A stretch of DNA of 64,000 bases from Achatina immaculata. Taxonomy: Eukaryota; Mollusca; Gastropoda; Stylommatophora; Achatinidae. The stretch spans positions 23,196,427 through 23,260,426 of the forward strand of contig CM019713.1 of the NCBI GenBank assembly GCA_009760885.1, read 5' to 3'. The translations under genes were made by a program, and so were the position numbers. Positions 37,511 to 49,316 of the stretch are shown one piece after another (the stretch's first letter is position 1; the number at the start of each line of letters is the position of its first letter). The notes below the pieces were generated by a model. It was not told the DNA's origin, did not search any database, and worked only from the letters and a program-made list of their open reading frames with translations.

Positions 37511-38457
37511 ATGTTGTTTATGTAGAAAGTTGTGCCTAAATATTTGTATGTTTCTGTTTTCCTAACAATCATATCCCCAACTTTTATATAATCTTGATCA
37601 TTCCTCCTCTGGTCTCTTGATATCTTAATATACTCTGTCTTATCTTGGTTAATGATCAAGCTCACTTTTAGTGCTACATCTCTCAGGTGTATACAGGTGT
37701 TGATGACTTCTTGCATAGTTTCCCCTACTAGGTCCATGTCATCAACGTATCCTAGTATTTTAGCTAGTTCTTCTCTATTGCTGTCTTCTTTCACTTTTCC
37801 AATTACCTTTTCTAGTACTAGGTTGAACAGTAATGGAGATAATGTATCACTTTGTTTTAAAAGTTCTTATATGACTACCTTCCTTTATATATTACTATAT
37901 TTTGTGTATCCTCCATGCATATTCTGGCCAAATTGATTAATTTATTAGATATCTCAAATTCTTTCATAATTTTCCATAAGCTGTTCCTATCTGTGCTGTC
38001 ATAAGCTTTCTTGAAGTCAGTGAAGATATTATGTAGTTCTTTTCCATATTGCCAGTACTTTTCTACTCTTTGACGAGGATGAAATATTTGGTCTATAGTT
38101 GATCTGCTTGATAGTCTCCCAGTATGTTCTCGCTGTATGGTTTTAATCTATTTAAAAGTATAATAGATAATATTTTGTAGCTTGTTTGTAGTGAGGACAT
38201 TCCTCTGTAGTTTTAACACTTGCTGTTATTTCCTTTTTTGAATACTAGGATCAGTAATGATTCTCTCCATTCACCAGGGATTTTTTCTTTTCTCCATATT
38301 TGTTGTATTAGTGCACATATCTGTTCGTGTAGACTTAGACCTCCTTCCTTAATCATTTCTGCAACAATTCCATCTGAACCAGTTGCTTTGTTGTTTCGTA
38401 GAAGCATGTTATTGTAGATGACTTCTTTGTAAAGATGGTTAACATTAATTAGTTATA

Positions 38458-39532
38458 ATGCTAAAATATATTCTGTGGGGCATGTTCTGTGTGTTGAATG
38501 CTAAAATATGTTCTGTGGGACATGTTCTGTGTGTTGAATGCTAAAATATGTTCTGTGGGACATGTTCTGTGTGTTGAATGCTAAAATATATTCTGTGGGA
38601 CATGTTCTGTGTGTTGAATGCTAAAATATGTTCTGTGGGACATGTTCTGTGTGTTGAATGCTAAAATATGTTCTGTGGGACATGTTCTGTGTTGAATGCT
38701 AAAATATGTTCTGTGGGACATGTTCTGTGTCGAATGCTAAAATATGTTCTGTGGGACATGTTCTGTGCTGAATGCTAAAATATGTTCTGTGGGACATGTT
38801 CTGTGTGCTGAATGCTAAAATATGTTCTGTGTGCTGAATGCTAAAATATGTTCTGTGGGACATGTTCTGTGTGTTGAATGCTAAAATATGTTCTGTGTGC
38901 TGAATGCTAAAATATGTTCTGTGTGTTGAATGCTAAAATATGTTCTGTGTGCTGAATGCTAAAATATGTGCTGTGGGACATGTTCTGTGTGCTGAATGCT
39001 AAAATATGTTCTGTGTGTTGAATGCTAAAATATGTTCTGTGGGACATGTTCTGTGTGTTGAATGCTAAAATATGTTCTGTGGGACATGTTCTGTGTGTTG
39101 AATGCTAAAATATGTTCTGTGGGACATGTTCTGTGTGCTGAATGCTAAAATATGTTCTGTGGGACATGTTCTGTGTGTTGAATGCTAAAATATGTTCTGT
39201 GGGACATGTTCTGTGTGTTGAATGCTAAAATATGTTCTGTGGGACATGTTCTGTGTGTTGAATGCTAAAATATGTTCTGTGGGACATGTTGTGTTGAATG
39301 CTAAAATATGTTCTGTGGGACATGTTCTGTGTGTTGAATGCTAAAATATGTTCTGTGTGTTGAATGCTAAAATATGTTCTGTGGGACATGTTCTGTGTGT
39401 TGAATGCTAAAATATGTTCTGTGGGATATGTTCTGTGTGTTGAATGCTAAAATATGTTCTGTGGGACATGTTCTGTGTGTTGAATGCTAAAATATGTTCT
39501 GTGGGACATGTTTTGAGTGTTGTTCTGTGGAA
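38458..39532. repeat. 40-bp minisatellite with 24-bp short form
   Basis: Unit AATGCTAAAATATGTTCTGT + GGGACATGTTCTGTGTGTTG. A shortened form lacking GGGACATGTTCTGT(GT) appears about seven times, mostly between 38815 and 39010. Starts at the truncated 5' end of the - strand LINE. Confidence 0.97.
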
Positions 39533-39564
39533 CATGTTTTATACAGCTTGAGTTTTATTATGTC

Positions 39565-41022
39565 AGACCAGGTAGAACAACTCATCTATGCCAGACCAGA
39601 TAGAACAACTCATCTATGCCAGACCAGGTAGAACAACTCATCTATGCCAGACCAGGCAGAACAACTCATCTATGCCAGACCAGGTAGAACAACTCATCTA
39701 TGCCAGACCAGATAGAACAACTCATCTATGCCAGACCAGATAGAACAACTCATCTATGCCAGACCAGGTAGAACAACTCATCTATGCCAGACCAGATAGA
39801 ACAACTCATCTATGCCAGACCAGATAGAACAACTCATCTATGCCAGACCAGGTAGAACAACTCATCTATGCCAGACCAGATAGAACAACTCATCTATGCC
39901 AGACCAGATAGAACAACTCATCTATGCCAGACCAGATAGAACAACTCATCTATGCCAGACCAGATAGAACAACTCATCTATGCCAGACCAGGCAGAACAA
40001 CTCATCTATGCCAGACCAGATAGAACAACTCATCTATGCCAGACCAGGTAGAACAACTCATCTATGCCAGACCAGGCAGAACAACTCATCTATGCCAGAC
40101 CAGATAGAACAACTCATCTATGCCAGACCAGGTAGAACAACTCATCTATGCCAGACCAGATAGAACAACTCATCTATGCCAGACCAGATAGAACAACTCA
40201 TCTATGCCAGACCAGATAGAACAACTCATCTATGCCAGACCAGATAGAACAACTCATCTATGCCAGACCAGATAGAACAACTCATCTATGCCAGACCAGG
40301 TAGAACAACTCATCTATGCCAGACCAGGTAGAACAACTCATCTATGCCAGACCAGATAGAACAACTCATCTATGCCAGACCAGGTAGAACAACTCATCTA
40401 TGCCAGACCAGGTAGAACAACTCATCTATGCCAGACCAGATAGAACAACTCATCTATGCCAGACCAGGTAGAACAACTCATCTATGCCAGACCAGGTAGA
40501 ACAACTCATCTATGCCAGACCAGGTAGAACAACTCATCTATGCCAGACCAGATAGAACAACTCATCTATGCCAGACCAGGTAGAACAACTCATCTATGCC
40601 AGACCAGATAGAACAACTCATCTATGCCAGACCAGATAGAACAACTCATCTATGCCAGACCAGATAGAACAACTCATCTATGCCAGACCAGGTAGAACAA
40701 CTCATCTATGCCAGACCAGGTAGAACAACTCATCTATGCCAGACCAGATAGAACAACTCATCTATGCCAGACCAGGTAGAACAACTCATCTATGCCAGAC
40801 CAGGTAGAACAACTCATCTATGCCAGACCAGATAGAACAACTCATCTATGCCAGACCAGGTAGAACAACTCATCTATGCCAGACCAGGTAGAACAACTCA
40901 TCTATGCCAGACCAGGTAGAACAACTCATCTATGCCAGACCAGATAGAACAACTCATCTATGCCAGACCAGGTAGAACAACTCATCTATGCCAGACCAGG
41001 TAGAACAACTCATCTATGCCAG
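39565..41022. repeat. 29-bp minisatellite (~50 copies)
   Basis: Unit TAGAACAACTCATCTATGCC + AGACCAGRG/A; the R site (GATA, GGTA or GGCA) is the only common variable. Very uniform. It lies ~140 bases downstream of the 5' splice site of exon 41338-41164. Confidence 0.98.
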
Positions 41023-41163
41023 ATACTGACTGGTGAACTGAACATTCCTGCACTGAATCTTCAAACATTTATTCCTGGATCAAATGCCTCAGTAAACTCT
41101 CTGACTTAGAGAAACTGCACGTAACATCATCTGAAACAAGCCACATAAAACCTTGATACTTAC

Positions 41164-41338
41164 CAGACATCAGCCTTGCGACCATAACCTTCCCCATTTA
41201 TGACCTCTGGGGCCATCCAATGAGGGGTTCCTATGGCTGTCTTTAGGCCTGTAGCACTGGATATGGTCTGCAGCCTTTTTGATGCTCCAAAATCAGCAAG
41301 CTTGACATTGCCCATGGTATCTCTTAGAATATTTGCAG
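41164..41338 (-). CDS. MAP3K2/3: MAP3K2/3 exon (activation loop)
   Basis: After CCACCAG (41339), ending GATGTCTG before GTAAGT. Encodes [32 protein letters not shown] and [20 protein letters not shown]: the Mg-binding DFG, the activation loop and the APE motif. Phase 1 in, phase 2 out. Confidence 0.96.
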
Positions 41339-41566
41339 CTGGTGGATACAGTGAGGAAAATGTTTGAGAAGATTCATCAACAAATTCTGCATGCAAATAA
41401 AACAAAACTTATGAAGTGATTACTTGATCACAAATGTCTTAAATTTTATAACGAAATACAACTCAATATTTAAATATTTAAAACAGTGCAGTTCCTGATT
41501 TAAAAGAAATGAATCCATTAAATGAAAAATATGCATCAATTTTATCTCATCAGTAATATGTGAAAA

Positions 41567-41692
41567 CAAATTAACAGGCATAAAATCCTTTGATGAGGTT
41601 GAAAGACTCGCCGAAGACAGGAAAAATTGGCGAACTACTTTGCGAGCCCTATGTGATGTTTAACGGCACGGGAAGGATATAAGATATATAAG
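41567..41692 (+). mobile_element. 126-bp LINE 3' end, 12-bp TSD
   Basis: Flanked by AATATGTGAAAA at 41555-41566 and 41693-41704, a perfect 12-bp duplication. The + frame reads SFDEVERLAEDRKNWRTTLR, the usual last residues of a LINE ORF2, then a tail GATATAAGATATATAAG. Same family as 37433-37510. Confidence 0.88.
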
Positions 41693-42051
41693 AATATGTG
41701 AAAAAACTTCATGAGAGTATTTTTTTTATTTTTGGAAACCAGCCATTTTACATGTTAATTGTTACAACTGGGTATTATAATTTTAAATGTCCTTAACGCA
41801 TTTTAAATGTTTAAAGATAAAAAGAAAACAAGTTTTAAAAAAAACCTAAAACTGCAAAATCACAGTAAATATGTTGTAAAGTTATCTTCCACTTAATCAG
41901 TCATGAAGACAAGGTCAAAACTTCATGGTCTATAAAGTTATCTTCCACTTAATCAGTCATAAAGACAAACCAACATACTCATATTCTCAAGCAACTTTCA
42001 GAAAGTCTGCCATATGTCTGAGTGTACACAAGGTATAGAAGTGGCTGGGAC

Positions 42052-42820
42052 TGATGTTCCCTCTAAGTGTTTGCAGTCTGTATGCAAAATGTTCGGCTCA
42101 TGTGCAAAAAAAATTTTGTGTGTGCAAATGTGCGTAGTATATATCACACAGTAACGACCTGTATATTTAATAACAGGATAAATCTGCTGTACTTTTAAGT
42201 TACTGGTATTTAGTTAATTGTAATGATGGTTTCTTTGTTTACTTATTCATTCAATGACAGTAGTTATTTATTTACATAGTTGTTTTTCCTATCATATTCG
42301 AGTTACTATGGGCTTATTGAAACATAATCCTATGGTGGATTTACTATTCACAGGGATAGTAAATCTTTTGCTATTTAAAAAAAAAAAACAGGATGGCTCT
42401 AATGTTGGTAATCACAACGTCTGGTGTTAGTTACCAAGATCAGTTTGCATATCTGAGCAGCTCAATGGACATTTTCCTTTTCCACGACGCAGTGGAAATT
42501 CATCTGTCCGTTTATTTTAATTACCCTCTACCCTCTGTGTGCCCACCTGCCTCGTCACTATTCTGCCACAGTACTACTGAAACTACACGATAAAAGAACA
42601 GTTGAAATATTCGATCCGAAAGTAATTTCTCAACACGAAACAGTAAAGGAAAAACATGTACCATCATTGTATTTTTCTTGATCGCAGTTATAGCACGGAG
42701 TAACATCTGGAAACTGGAAAATAAAAGTAGCAGTTTCACTTTTCTTTTTCACACCTCCAGAAGTTTTGTGCGCGTTATGATTTTTTTCCGTGGGCGGCCA
42801 CGTAGCTTAGAGGGAACAGC
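42052..42820. mobile_element. Non-autonomous hAT element (769 bp) with TSD
   Basis: Inverted ends: TGATGTTCCCTCTAAG at 42052 and CTTAGAGGGAACAGC ending 42820. Flanked by direct repeats GGCTGGGAC at 42043-42051 and 42821-42829 (8-9 bp, as hAT makes). Subterminal GGGCGGCCACG fits the group. The interior has no transposase. It lies in the MAP3K intron between the activation-loop and HRD exons. Confidence 0.88.
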
Positions 42821-43614
42821 GGCTGGGACACAGAGTATAATCTTCACATACCTAGGAACACGGGGAAACAATGACTATTTATTTTCCAGCAGATGAGAGG
42901 AGGTTTCCGTTTCTAGAATCTTGTGGCTTTACTTTATAACAGTTCAAGTCTAAGATTTCACTATGGTCTTCCTCATTTGATTCAGCAGTTAACATTAAAG
43001 AATCAGTAAGTAATAATGTTTGTTTTAGTTTCTTCTTCACTAGCTCTGAAACCACATGGGCACTGTCGCCTTTGTCAATTTCTTTCCTTTGTTAACTGCC
43101 TTTCTTCTGTACACAAAAATTCAAATTCATGAATCTGGTGTTTCTTTGTATTTGAGAAAATATGAATATCTCAAAATACGGATCTAAAACAGTAACCATC
43201 TACAAAATCAGCCAAGCATCTATACCTTCATCTCTTCTAGTAAGATCATCTAATGCTGTTGCTTTGAATCTCGCAGAGTGAACTTTGGTCATCACTGTGA
43301 ACTCCCTAATGTTCAGTCAAAAAAGCAGAGTTAATGGAAGAACAAAACTGCGCGATACCCATAAACTGTGCTGCTTCAGCAAGTTTATTTAAAACAGACT
43401 GTTGTTGGAAATTTCAGCAAGATGATGCTCAGCAAACCAACAGCAGCTAATATCTGCCCACTTCAAAACTGCTGAAGTGCCAGTATATGATGCCACAAGA
43501 CAAACTGTCTAGGTAAGCCATATTCACGGCGTTGAGCTGAAGGTACTTCTGATGCTGGATAAAGTTGCCCGATATAACGAGAAGCTAGAGATACTGAGAA
43601 AGCTTCTACCTTAC

Positions 43615-43744
43615 CTTTAATATCTCTGTGAACGATCACGTTCTTATGGAGGAAAGCCAGACCTTGCAGCACTTGTCTTGTGTACCTGCGGGTAACATTT
43701 TCTGTCAGGGGCCCATACTGCTTCATGTGGTCCAAGACAGAACC
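43615..43744 (-). CDS. MAP3K2/3: MAP3K2/3 exon (catalytic loop)
   Basis: Begins after TTGTTCCCAG (43745) and ends ATTAAAG before GTAAGG. Encodes [33 protein letters not shown] and IVHRDIK. The catalytic Asp is in HRDIK. Phase 0 in, phase 1 out. Confidence 0.96.
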
Positions 43745-43785
43745 CTGGGAACAAGTGTTTTTATTCTTTACATCCACATACTTTC

Positions 43786-43835
43786 TGTGTGTGTGTGTGT
43801 GTGTGTGTTTGTGTGTGTGTGAGAGAGAGAGAGAG
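43786..43835. repeat. (GT)n(GA)n microsatellite
   Basis: GT repeats at 43787-43820 then GA repeats to 43836, next to the HRD exon on its upstream side. Confidence 0.95.
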
Positions 43836-44035
43836 AAAATTATACTTCATTGCTACTTTGTTTTCTTGCCCTTATTCAAATACCCTTTATAGTTTTTATT
43901 GAGTGTGTGATATTTTTTGCTTTAAATTTGTGGTCAAAACTGATTAGAAATTCACATTCAACAAAATGTTCACCATAGTAAGATATTTTACGTTTGTACA
44001 CTTATCTCCATCTTTCCTCTTTAACCTTTCTATAA

Positions 44036-44326
44036 GTTAAGTATGCTGCTGCTAGATCTAGGCCTAAAGTGCTATAAGCTAAGTATGTTCTTGCCAGATC
44101 TAGGCCTAAAGTGCTATAAGCTAAGTATGTTGTTGCTAGATCTAGGCCTAAAGTGCTATAAGTATGCTGTTGCTAGATCTAGGCCTAAAGTGCTATATAC
44201 ATGTTGCTGCTAGATCTAGGCCTAAAGTGCTATAAGTATGTTTCTGCTAAATCTAGGCCTAAAGTGCTATAAGGACGTTGTTGTTAGATCCAGCCTAAAA
44301 GTGCTATAAGTATGTTGCTGCTAGAT
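44036..44326. repeat. 34-44 bp tandem repeat (7 copies)
   Basis: Unit core GCTAGATCTAGGCCTAAAGT + GCTATAAGCTAAGTATGTTG. Later copies lose GCTAA, and the last two are diverged. Confidence 0.93.
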
Positions 44327-44565
44327 TCAGTCCCCTTTTCCTATCAACTCAAGACATAAGTACTATTTACAGCAAAACTGGTGCACAAATTAAAGACAAA
44401 GGTGAGAAAGCTAAAAATGAAATAAAAAACTACAAACTCAACTGTATATTATGAGCCATACTGACTGCCGAAAAGAGAGAGAGACTAGTATGAGGCAAGT
44501 TCTCCTGCAACAAACAGCAAAGCTCTCTAACCACTATGCTTGTCACAACATGAGAAACCCCTTAC

Positions 44566-44691
44566 CCCTGGCATATACTCCATGAATATTGACAAAACTT
44601 TACTCTCTTGTTGACACCCATAGTACTGGACAATTCTTTCATGCTGGAAATATCGTAGCAACTGCAGCTCATTTTCCAATGCTCTCACTTC
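44566..44691 (-). CDS. MAP3K2/3: MAP3K2/3 exon (helix C to hinge)
   Basis: 126 bp, phase 0 both ends; TTCTTACAG acceptor and CCAGGG before GTAAGG. Encodes [25 protein letters not shown] and SIFMEYMPG. The helix-C Glu that pairs with the P-loop Lys is in ALENE. Confidence 0.96.
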
Positions 44692-45549
44692 CTGTAAGAA
44701 AAATAAAACTAAACAATGATATCTTATGTAAAAGGTAAGCTAAACATTAACCAGCAGGAGCAATAATGTTCAGGTTTATGACAGTCTTATTAGGTCTGTG
44801 TGTGTGTAACTTGCACCTGCTGGTCAGTGTAACCTCACCTCAAGCACTAGTTTTAGTGCAGGGAAGGTCAGGTAACAGGTAACGTACATTTATTTTTAAC
44901 ATAATTCTTGCACGGTTCTAACATGCTGCTGCACTGAAATATAAGGTGAGCACAGATCTGACTGAGATAATCCCATACATACACAAGACTGACACACACT
45001 CTGACCAGACTCTTCACTGTCAAAAGATCACACCACAAAAACAAATATACATTCTGAGTTTCAAGAAATCTAACCAAGAGATAACAACTTTTTTCCTTTC
45101 TAGCGCGGTGAAAGTGTTGAGGCACGACACTGTGACAAACTGAGGGCGAGTTACGACAGATGTTTTTTTTCACTCCCTACCTCCAGCTAAAAAGCAGGAG
45201 GCATGCAACACTTCTTCAACAGACTCCACCACCATGGGGACTTTACTGATCTCTAATCCATTAGCCAGTCTGGAGATAGCAACAGAGAGGTTGGACAGGA
45301 TCATAGATTGCCGACTGCCAAGCTGTACAAAATCAACAACACTGCTGACCTCCCCCATGAACAAAAAATATTTTCTACTCATGCTTTGATCTGTATTCAT
45401 GTAGTTTTTTTTTTTTTAATAAAAACAAACTATCTGTTATCTTGGTGATATTGGTATTTATTCGTGGTTTATATTCAAGCTTTAAAGAAGAAAAAAAATG
45501 TCTGAGTTCGACTTGTTTTTATATCTTAGTTTTTTGTTTTCTTTGTTAC

Positions 45550-45698
45550 CTTAGACACTTCAGCATTCATAGTCCCCAGCTGGACCTGCTTGACTGCCAG
45601 CTCTATGGAAGAGTCAGCATCACAACACAGGAACACTTCTCCAAATGCACCTGATCCCAAGAGCTTTCCCTTCTTCCAGTTGGTTGGTGCACGGGGAG
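45550..45698 (-). CDS. MAP3K2/3: MAP3K2/3 exon (start of kinase domain)
   Basis: Begins after AACGTTTAG-like acceptor (…GTTTAG, AG at 45700-45699) and ends GTCTAAG before GTAACA. Encodes PRAPTNWKKGKLLGSGAFGE and ELAVKQVQLG: P-loop and catalytic Lys. SPRAPTNW across the upstream junction is a MEKK2/3 hallmark. Confidence 0.96.
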
Positions 45699-45803
45699 CT
45701 AAACGAAAAACAAAAACAAGGAACTTGTTTACCTTTGCCACAAATTCTGCAAGTCTTCTTTAGTTCTGTAAATCTTCACAGAATCCAAGATCTCTTACAT
45801 TTA

Positions 45804-45925
45804 AACTTATCTCAGAGCACTACAAGTGAAACTCCTTACATTTAGAAAACAGAGGCCCACTTAGAACTTATCTCAGAGCGCTACAAGTGAAACTCCTTAC
45901 ATTTAGAAAACAGAGGCCCACTCAG
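45804..45925. repeat. 61-bp tandem duplication across an exon end
   Basis: Two direct copies (45804-45864 and 45865-45925, three or so differences) that each contain the last ~24 bases of the exon, its donor AAAT/GTAAGG and intron start. The right copy holds the real junction (exon end at 45901). The left copy is an identical decoy donor at 45840/45839. Confidence 0.92.
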
Positions 45926-46101
45926 AGAATATCTTCCTCCAGGGGAGTCAAAGTCTTGGTCAGGCAATCCGCTGCTAGAGGAGCTCCGGGAATCCCAGCT
46001 CCGTGTATCAAATGTGCCCTCGGAACTGTGTGACATCAAAGAATGAAGGCTAGGTTCATTTTCAAGACGTCTGATCGCTGATCGAGGAAATGTCTGATGA
46101 C
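45901..46101 (-). CDS. MAP3K2/3: MAP3K2/3 exon (Ser-rich linker)
   Basis: Starts after CTCATTTAG (46102) and ends TCTAAAT before GTAAGG, phase 1 in and out. Encodes HQTFPRSAIRRLENEPSLHS, SWDSRSSSSSG and DFDSPGGRYSLSGPLFS. Low complexity and Ser-rich, as in the MEKK2/3 linker. I place the donor at 45900 because only this makes SPRAPTNW. Confidence 0.88.
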
Positions 46102-46291
46102 CTAAATGAGAAAAAGTAGAAAATTAATAGGAAAACTCCAAAATAAAACATGACAAACAAGTGCATCTGTCAACTAGTTGAAAAAATGGATATCACATTT
46201 TAAAACAGTTATAAGATTATGATATAAAAAAAAGTACTATGTAATGAAGAAAGTTAGATCGAATAGAAGTGAACTGCAAGACCTAATTCAT

Positions 46292-46445
46292 ATATATACA
46301 AGATACAGTCATATATATAAGAGATAGAAGGGACAAAACCAAACTCTCATATATATATAAGAGATAGCAGGGACAAAACCAAACTCACATATATACAAGA
46401 GACAGAAGGGACAAAACCAAACTCATATATATATATATATATATA
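46292..46445. repeat. ~38-bp tandem repeat with (TA)n
   Basis: Four diverged copies of AGAGATAGAAGGGACAAAAC + CAAACTCATATATATA. Confidence 0.9.
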
Positions 46446-46720
46446 AAGAGCTAGAAGAGAAGAAGACCAAAGGGCACACCAGATGTTTTACATTACATTA
46501 CAAACATGTTTTCCTGGTTACAAGTGACAGAAGTGAACAGACTGAAAACTGACAGGTTAGAGTTAATGATGCTGAGACTGTCCTGCTGTGAACAACACTA
46601 AATTGCTCAGCACAACCATGTGCTAAAGACAAGCTGCAAAGCAACATTAACAAACCTAAAGAAGGTTAGCACTTTCAAATGTGAATATTTATGCTGACTT
46701 TAACACTTTTTAAAAATTAC

Positions 46721-46798
46721 CATTATTTTTTCCTTCTATGGTTGATTCTAATTGTCCACCTTCAAATCCTCGTGGAAATGTCCCAAAATGTTTGCGAC
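46721..46798 (-). CDS. MAP3K2/3: MAP3K2/3 exon (linker)
   Basis: 78 bp after TTTTCTAG (46799), ending AATAATG before GTAATT, phase 1 both ends. Encodes RKHFGTFPRGFEGGQLESTI. Its phase-1 symmetry means it could be skipped without frame loss. Confidence 0.82.
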
Positions 46799-48928
46799 CT
46801 AGAAAATATAAGATTAAAAATGGATTAAAATATAAGTCTGACTTTTTGAAAACTGAGACATAAACACTGCTTTCTTAATTTCTTACGTAAACATTCTGTA
46901 CATAGCTTCTCAGTATGAAACTCTTGGGTAACATGAAAGTGTAAATACAATTACGAAAATTTGTTACAATAATGAAAATATACAACCCCCTCTTATCTCC
47001 TCTTTAAGAAAGAATAACAACAAAAGATATAGAAAATCATGTAATAGCGAAAAGAATTAATATTATAATGAAGTACGGTAAATGAAGTCAAACTGTCCTG
47101 TACAGTAGTGTATCTGAACAACTTTTAATGTATCTAGACACAACAAGGCCTGTAAGTATCTGAACAACTTTTAATATATATAGACACAACGAGGCCTTGT
47201 AAGTATCTACAATGAGGCCTGTAAGATGCAAGAAACTGATTCAGATTTGTCAGCACAAAAGACAAATTTCTATAGATGAAATATGAAGAGTAACATTTTG
47301 AAATTCAATTAAATCAAAAAGATGCATGTCTACAATACATTACGATTAATATTTATACATAGAATTCTTACATTTCAGTTAAACATCACTGATGATACAT
47401 GCTCTCATTATTAGCATGTTACTGTAGTTTTAACATGACTGTTGACATATTCTCTGATTATTAACAAAACCTTAGGTTTACAAACACCCACCATTAAAAT
47501 ATATCCATACACAGATTATTATTACACCCTCAACCATTCTAACTTTTGCATTTGTCAGAAAACTGATAGACTGAAAGTCAGAACACTGATGGACTGAAAG
47601 TCAGAACACTGATGGACTGAAAGTAAAAAAACTGATGGATTGAAAGCCAGAACACTGATGGATTGAAAGTCAGAACACTGATGGACTGAAAGTCAGAAAA
47701 CTGATGGACTGAAAGTCAGAAAACTGATGGACTGAAAGTCAGAACACTGATGGACTGAAAGTCAGAACACTGATGGACTGAAAGTCAGAACACTGGTGGA
47801 CTGAAAGTCAGAAAACTGGTGGATTGAAAGTCAGAACACTGATGGACTGAAAGTCAGAACACTGGTGGAATGAAAGTCAGAACACTGGTGGATTGAAAGT
47901 CATAACACTGATGGACTGAAAGTCAGAACACTGGTGGACTAAAAGTCAGAACACTGGTGGACTAAAAGTCAGAACACTGGTGGACTGAAAGTCAGAACAC
48001 TGGTGGACTGAAAGTCAGAACACTGATGGACTGAAAGTCAGAAAACTGATGGACTGAAAGTCAGAACACTGATGGACTGAAAGTCAGGGTTTCTCTTCTC
48101 TCATTAATGGCTTTTTTTCAGCAGAAGCACACGCAACATTTCAGACACTGATACAAATATTTGTTCAAGTCCTGAATTGTACAGCATCAAACATTCTAAT
48201 AGTGAACCTCTAAATCCTGCAGTATTACTTCATTCCTGTCTGTTATCTACAGCCAATGATTGTTTTATTTTTTTATGAACTTTGTGTTTGCTCTTTCTAA
48301 TTGTGCAAACTTTTCTACAGCGTGCGGGATACATGAGCACAGAATGTCTAGTGTACACATAATGTTGAAAGTAAATATATTTTTCAATATTTATGTAAGA
48401 CCTCTATGGTTCTGTAAAATCTGCATATATATGTTCCCCTATAGTTTTACTCAAATCCTTTCTGTTCATGCTCATTTACAGACTACAACATAAGACATAT
48501 GTCTATACAAACAACAAGCAATAATAATTCATGAAAACTTCAAGCTGAATGTATATGATTAAGTAAGTAAATATATCCTGAAAAACAATGAAAAAAAAAC
48601 GTATATATGTAAAAACATTTTTACAAAGTCGCTGGAGTGTATAAACCTTATATGACATTCTAGTATAAGGAAATTAGAATATGCATCAAAAGGAAATCAG
48701 ATTTAAAAAAAAAAAAAGAAAAAAACTGGTTACCTGCTTATTTACTGCAAATTATGAGGGGGGGGGGAACACTCTTTGAGGTTATTATATGGTCTGAAGC
48801 TCTTCTCTCTGTCATTCATTTATTAATCTATTCTCTCTCTCACACACACATACATCCATACACTTACTATAGGACCTCTTAACAACACAATAAAAATGAA
48901 GCAAAGAAACCAACAAACAAAAACTGAC
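46799..48928. other. MAP3K intron
   Basis: Holds a 2-3 copy ~50-bp repeat at 47107-47215 (CTGAACAACTTTTAATRTAT core) and the 23-bp array at 47563-48088. No further exon seen. Confidence 0.6.
47563..48088. repeat. 23-bp minisatellite (~23 copies)
   Basis: Unit GATGGACTGAAAGTCAGAAC + ACT with GATGG/GGTGG and GAACACT/GAAAACT variants. GGTGG forms cluster between ~47790 and 48005. Confidence 0.97.
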
Positions 48929-49005
48929 TTAAGTCTCTTGGAAGCTCATCCTTGGAGTTTTCAGACAGTACACTTCTTCGTGAATCTCTTCTTCTGCTGT
49001 CACTA
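48929..49005 (-). CDS. MAP3K2/3: MAP3K2/3 exon (basic/Ser linker)
   Basis: Begins after GTCCACAG (49006) and ends GACTTAA before GTCAGT, phase 2 in and phase 1 out. Encodes SDSRRRDSRRSVLSENSKDE + LPRDL. No motif proves it, but phases fit both neighbours exactly. Confidence 0.75.
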
Positions 49006-49316
49006 CTGTGGACACACAAACAAATGTGTCACATACAAATACAACAGAACTTCTCATACAAGTGAATTGGCTAATTCACTTTTTTTCCTGGTGTAGTAAA
49101 CTACAAAAAAAAAAAAAAATATCAGTTCTGTGTATTTATATTGTAATCCCAGACTAGGTATAACACAGTTAAGAAACTTGCCTGTACATGTACTTACTAT
49201 TTCTTGACTTTTTATGTTATTTTATTACTTTTTTTCTATGGTGAATTATAGTGACTCTCTTCTTTTGCCACACAACACAGTTTTGATACAGTCTGTTAAA
49301 GTTGCTGAGCATTTTT

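Larger units (their letters stand above)
36410..38440 (-). mobile_element. LINE (RT domain), interrupted by two younger LINEs
   Basis: From 38417 leftward: NNKATGSDGIVAEMIKEGG (RT domain 1 type), IWRKEKIPGEWRESLLILVF, then GYVDDMDLVGETMQEV (the YxDD box) and KVSLIINQDKTEYIKI, YKYLGTTF. The element is split by insertions at 37433-37510 and 36568-37051. Its 3' remnant continues at 36558-36420 (RPKMTW-like). It lacks the endonuclease part and has many stops. Confidence 0.8.
34669..41163. other. Last MAP3K intron (6.5 kb)
   Basis: GTAAGT donor at 41163-41158 and CAG acceptor at 34671-34669 (- strand). Contains a SINE, three large arrays (23, 40 and 29 bp) and a nest of LINE insertions. Confidence 0.85.

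Noticed and set aside
45170..45400. 76-codon - frame between two kinase exons
   Set aside because: Neighbouring exons join in phase without it, and the residues do not match any kinase insert.
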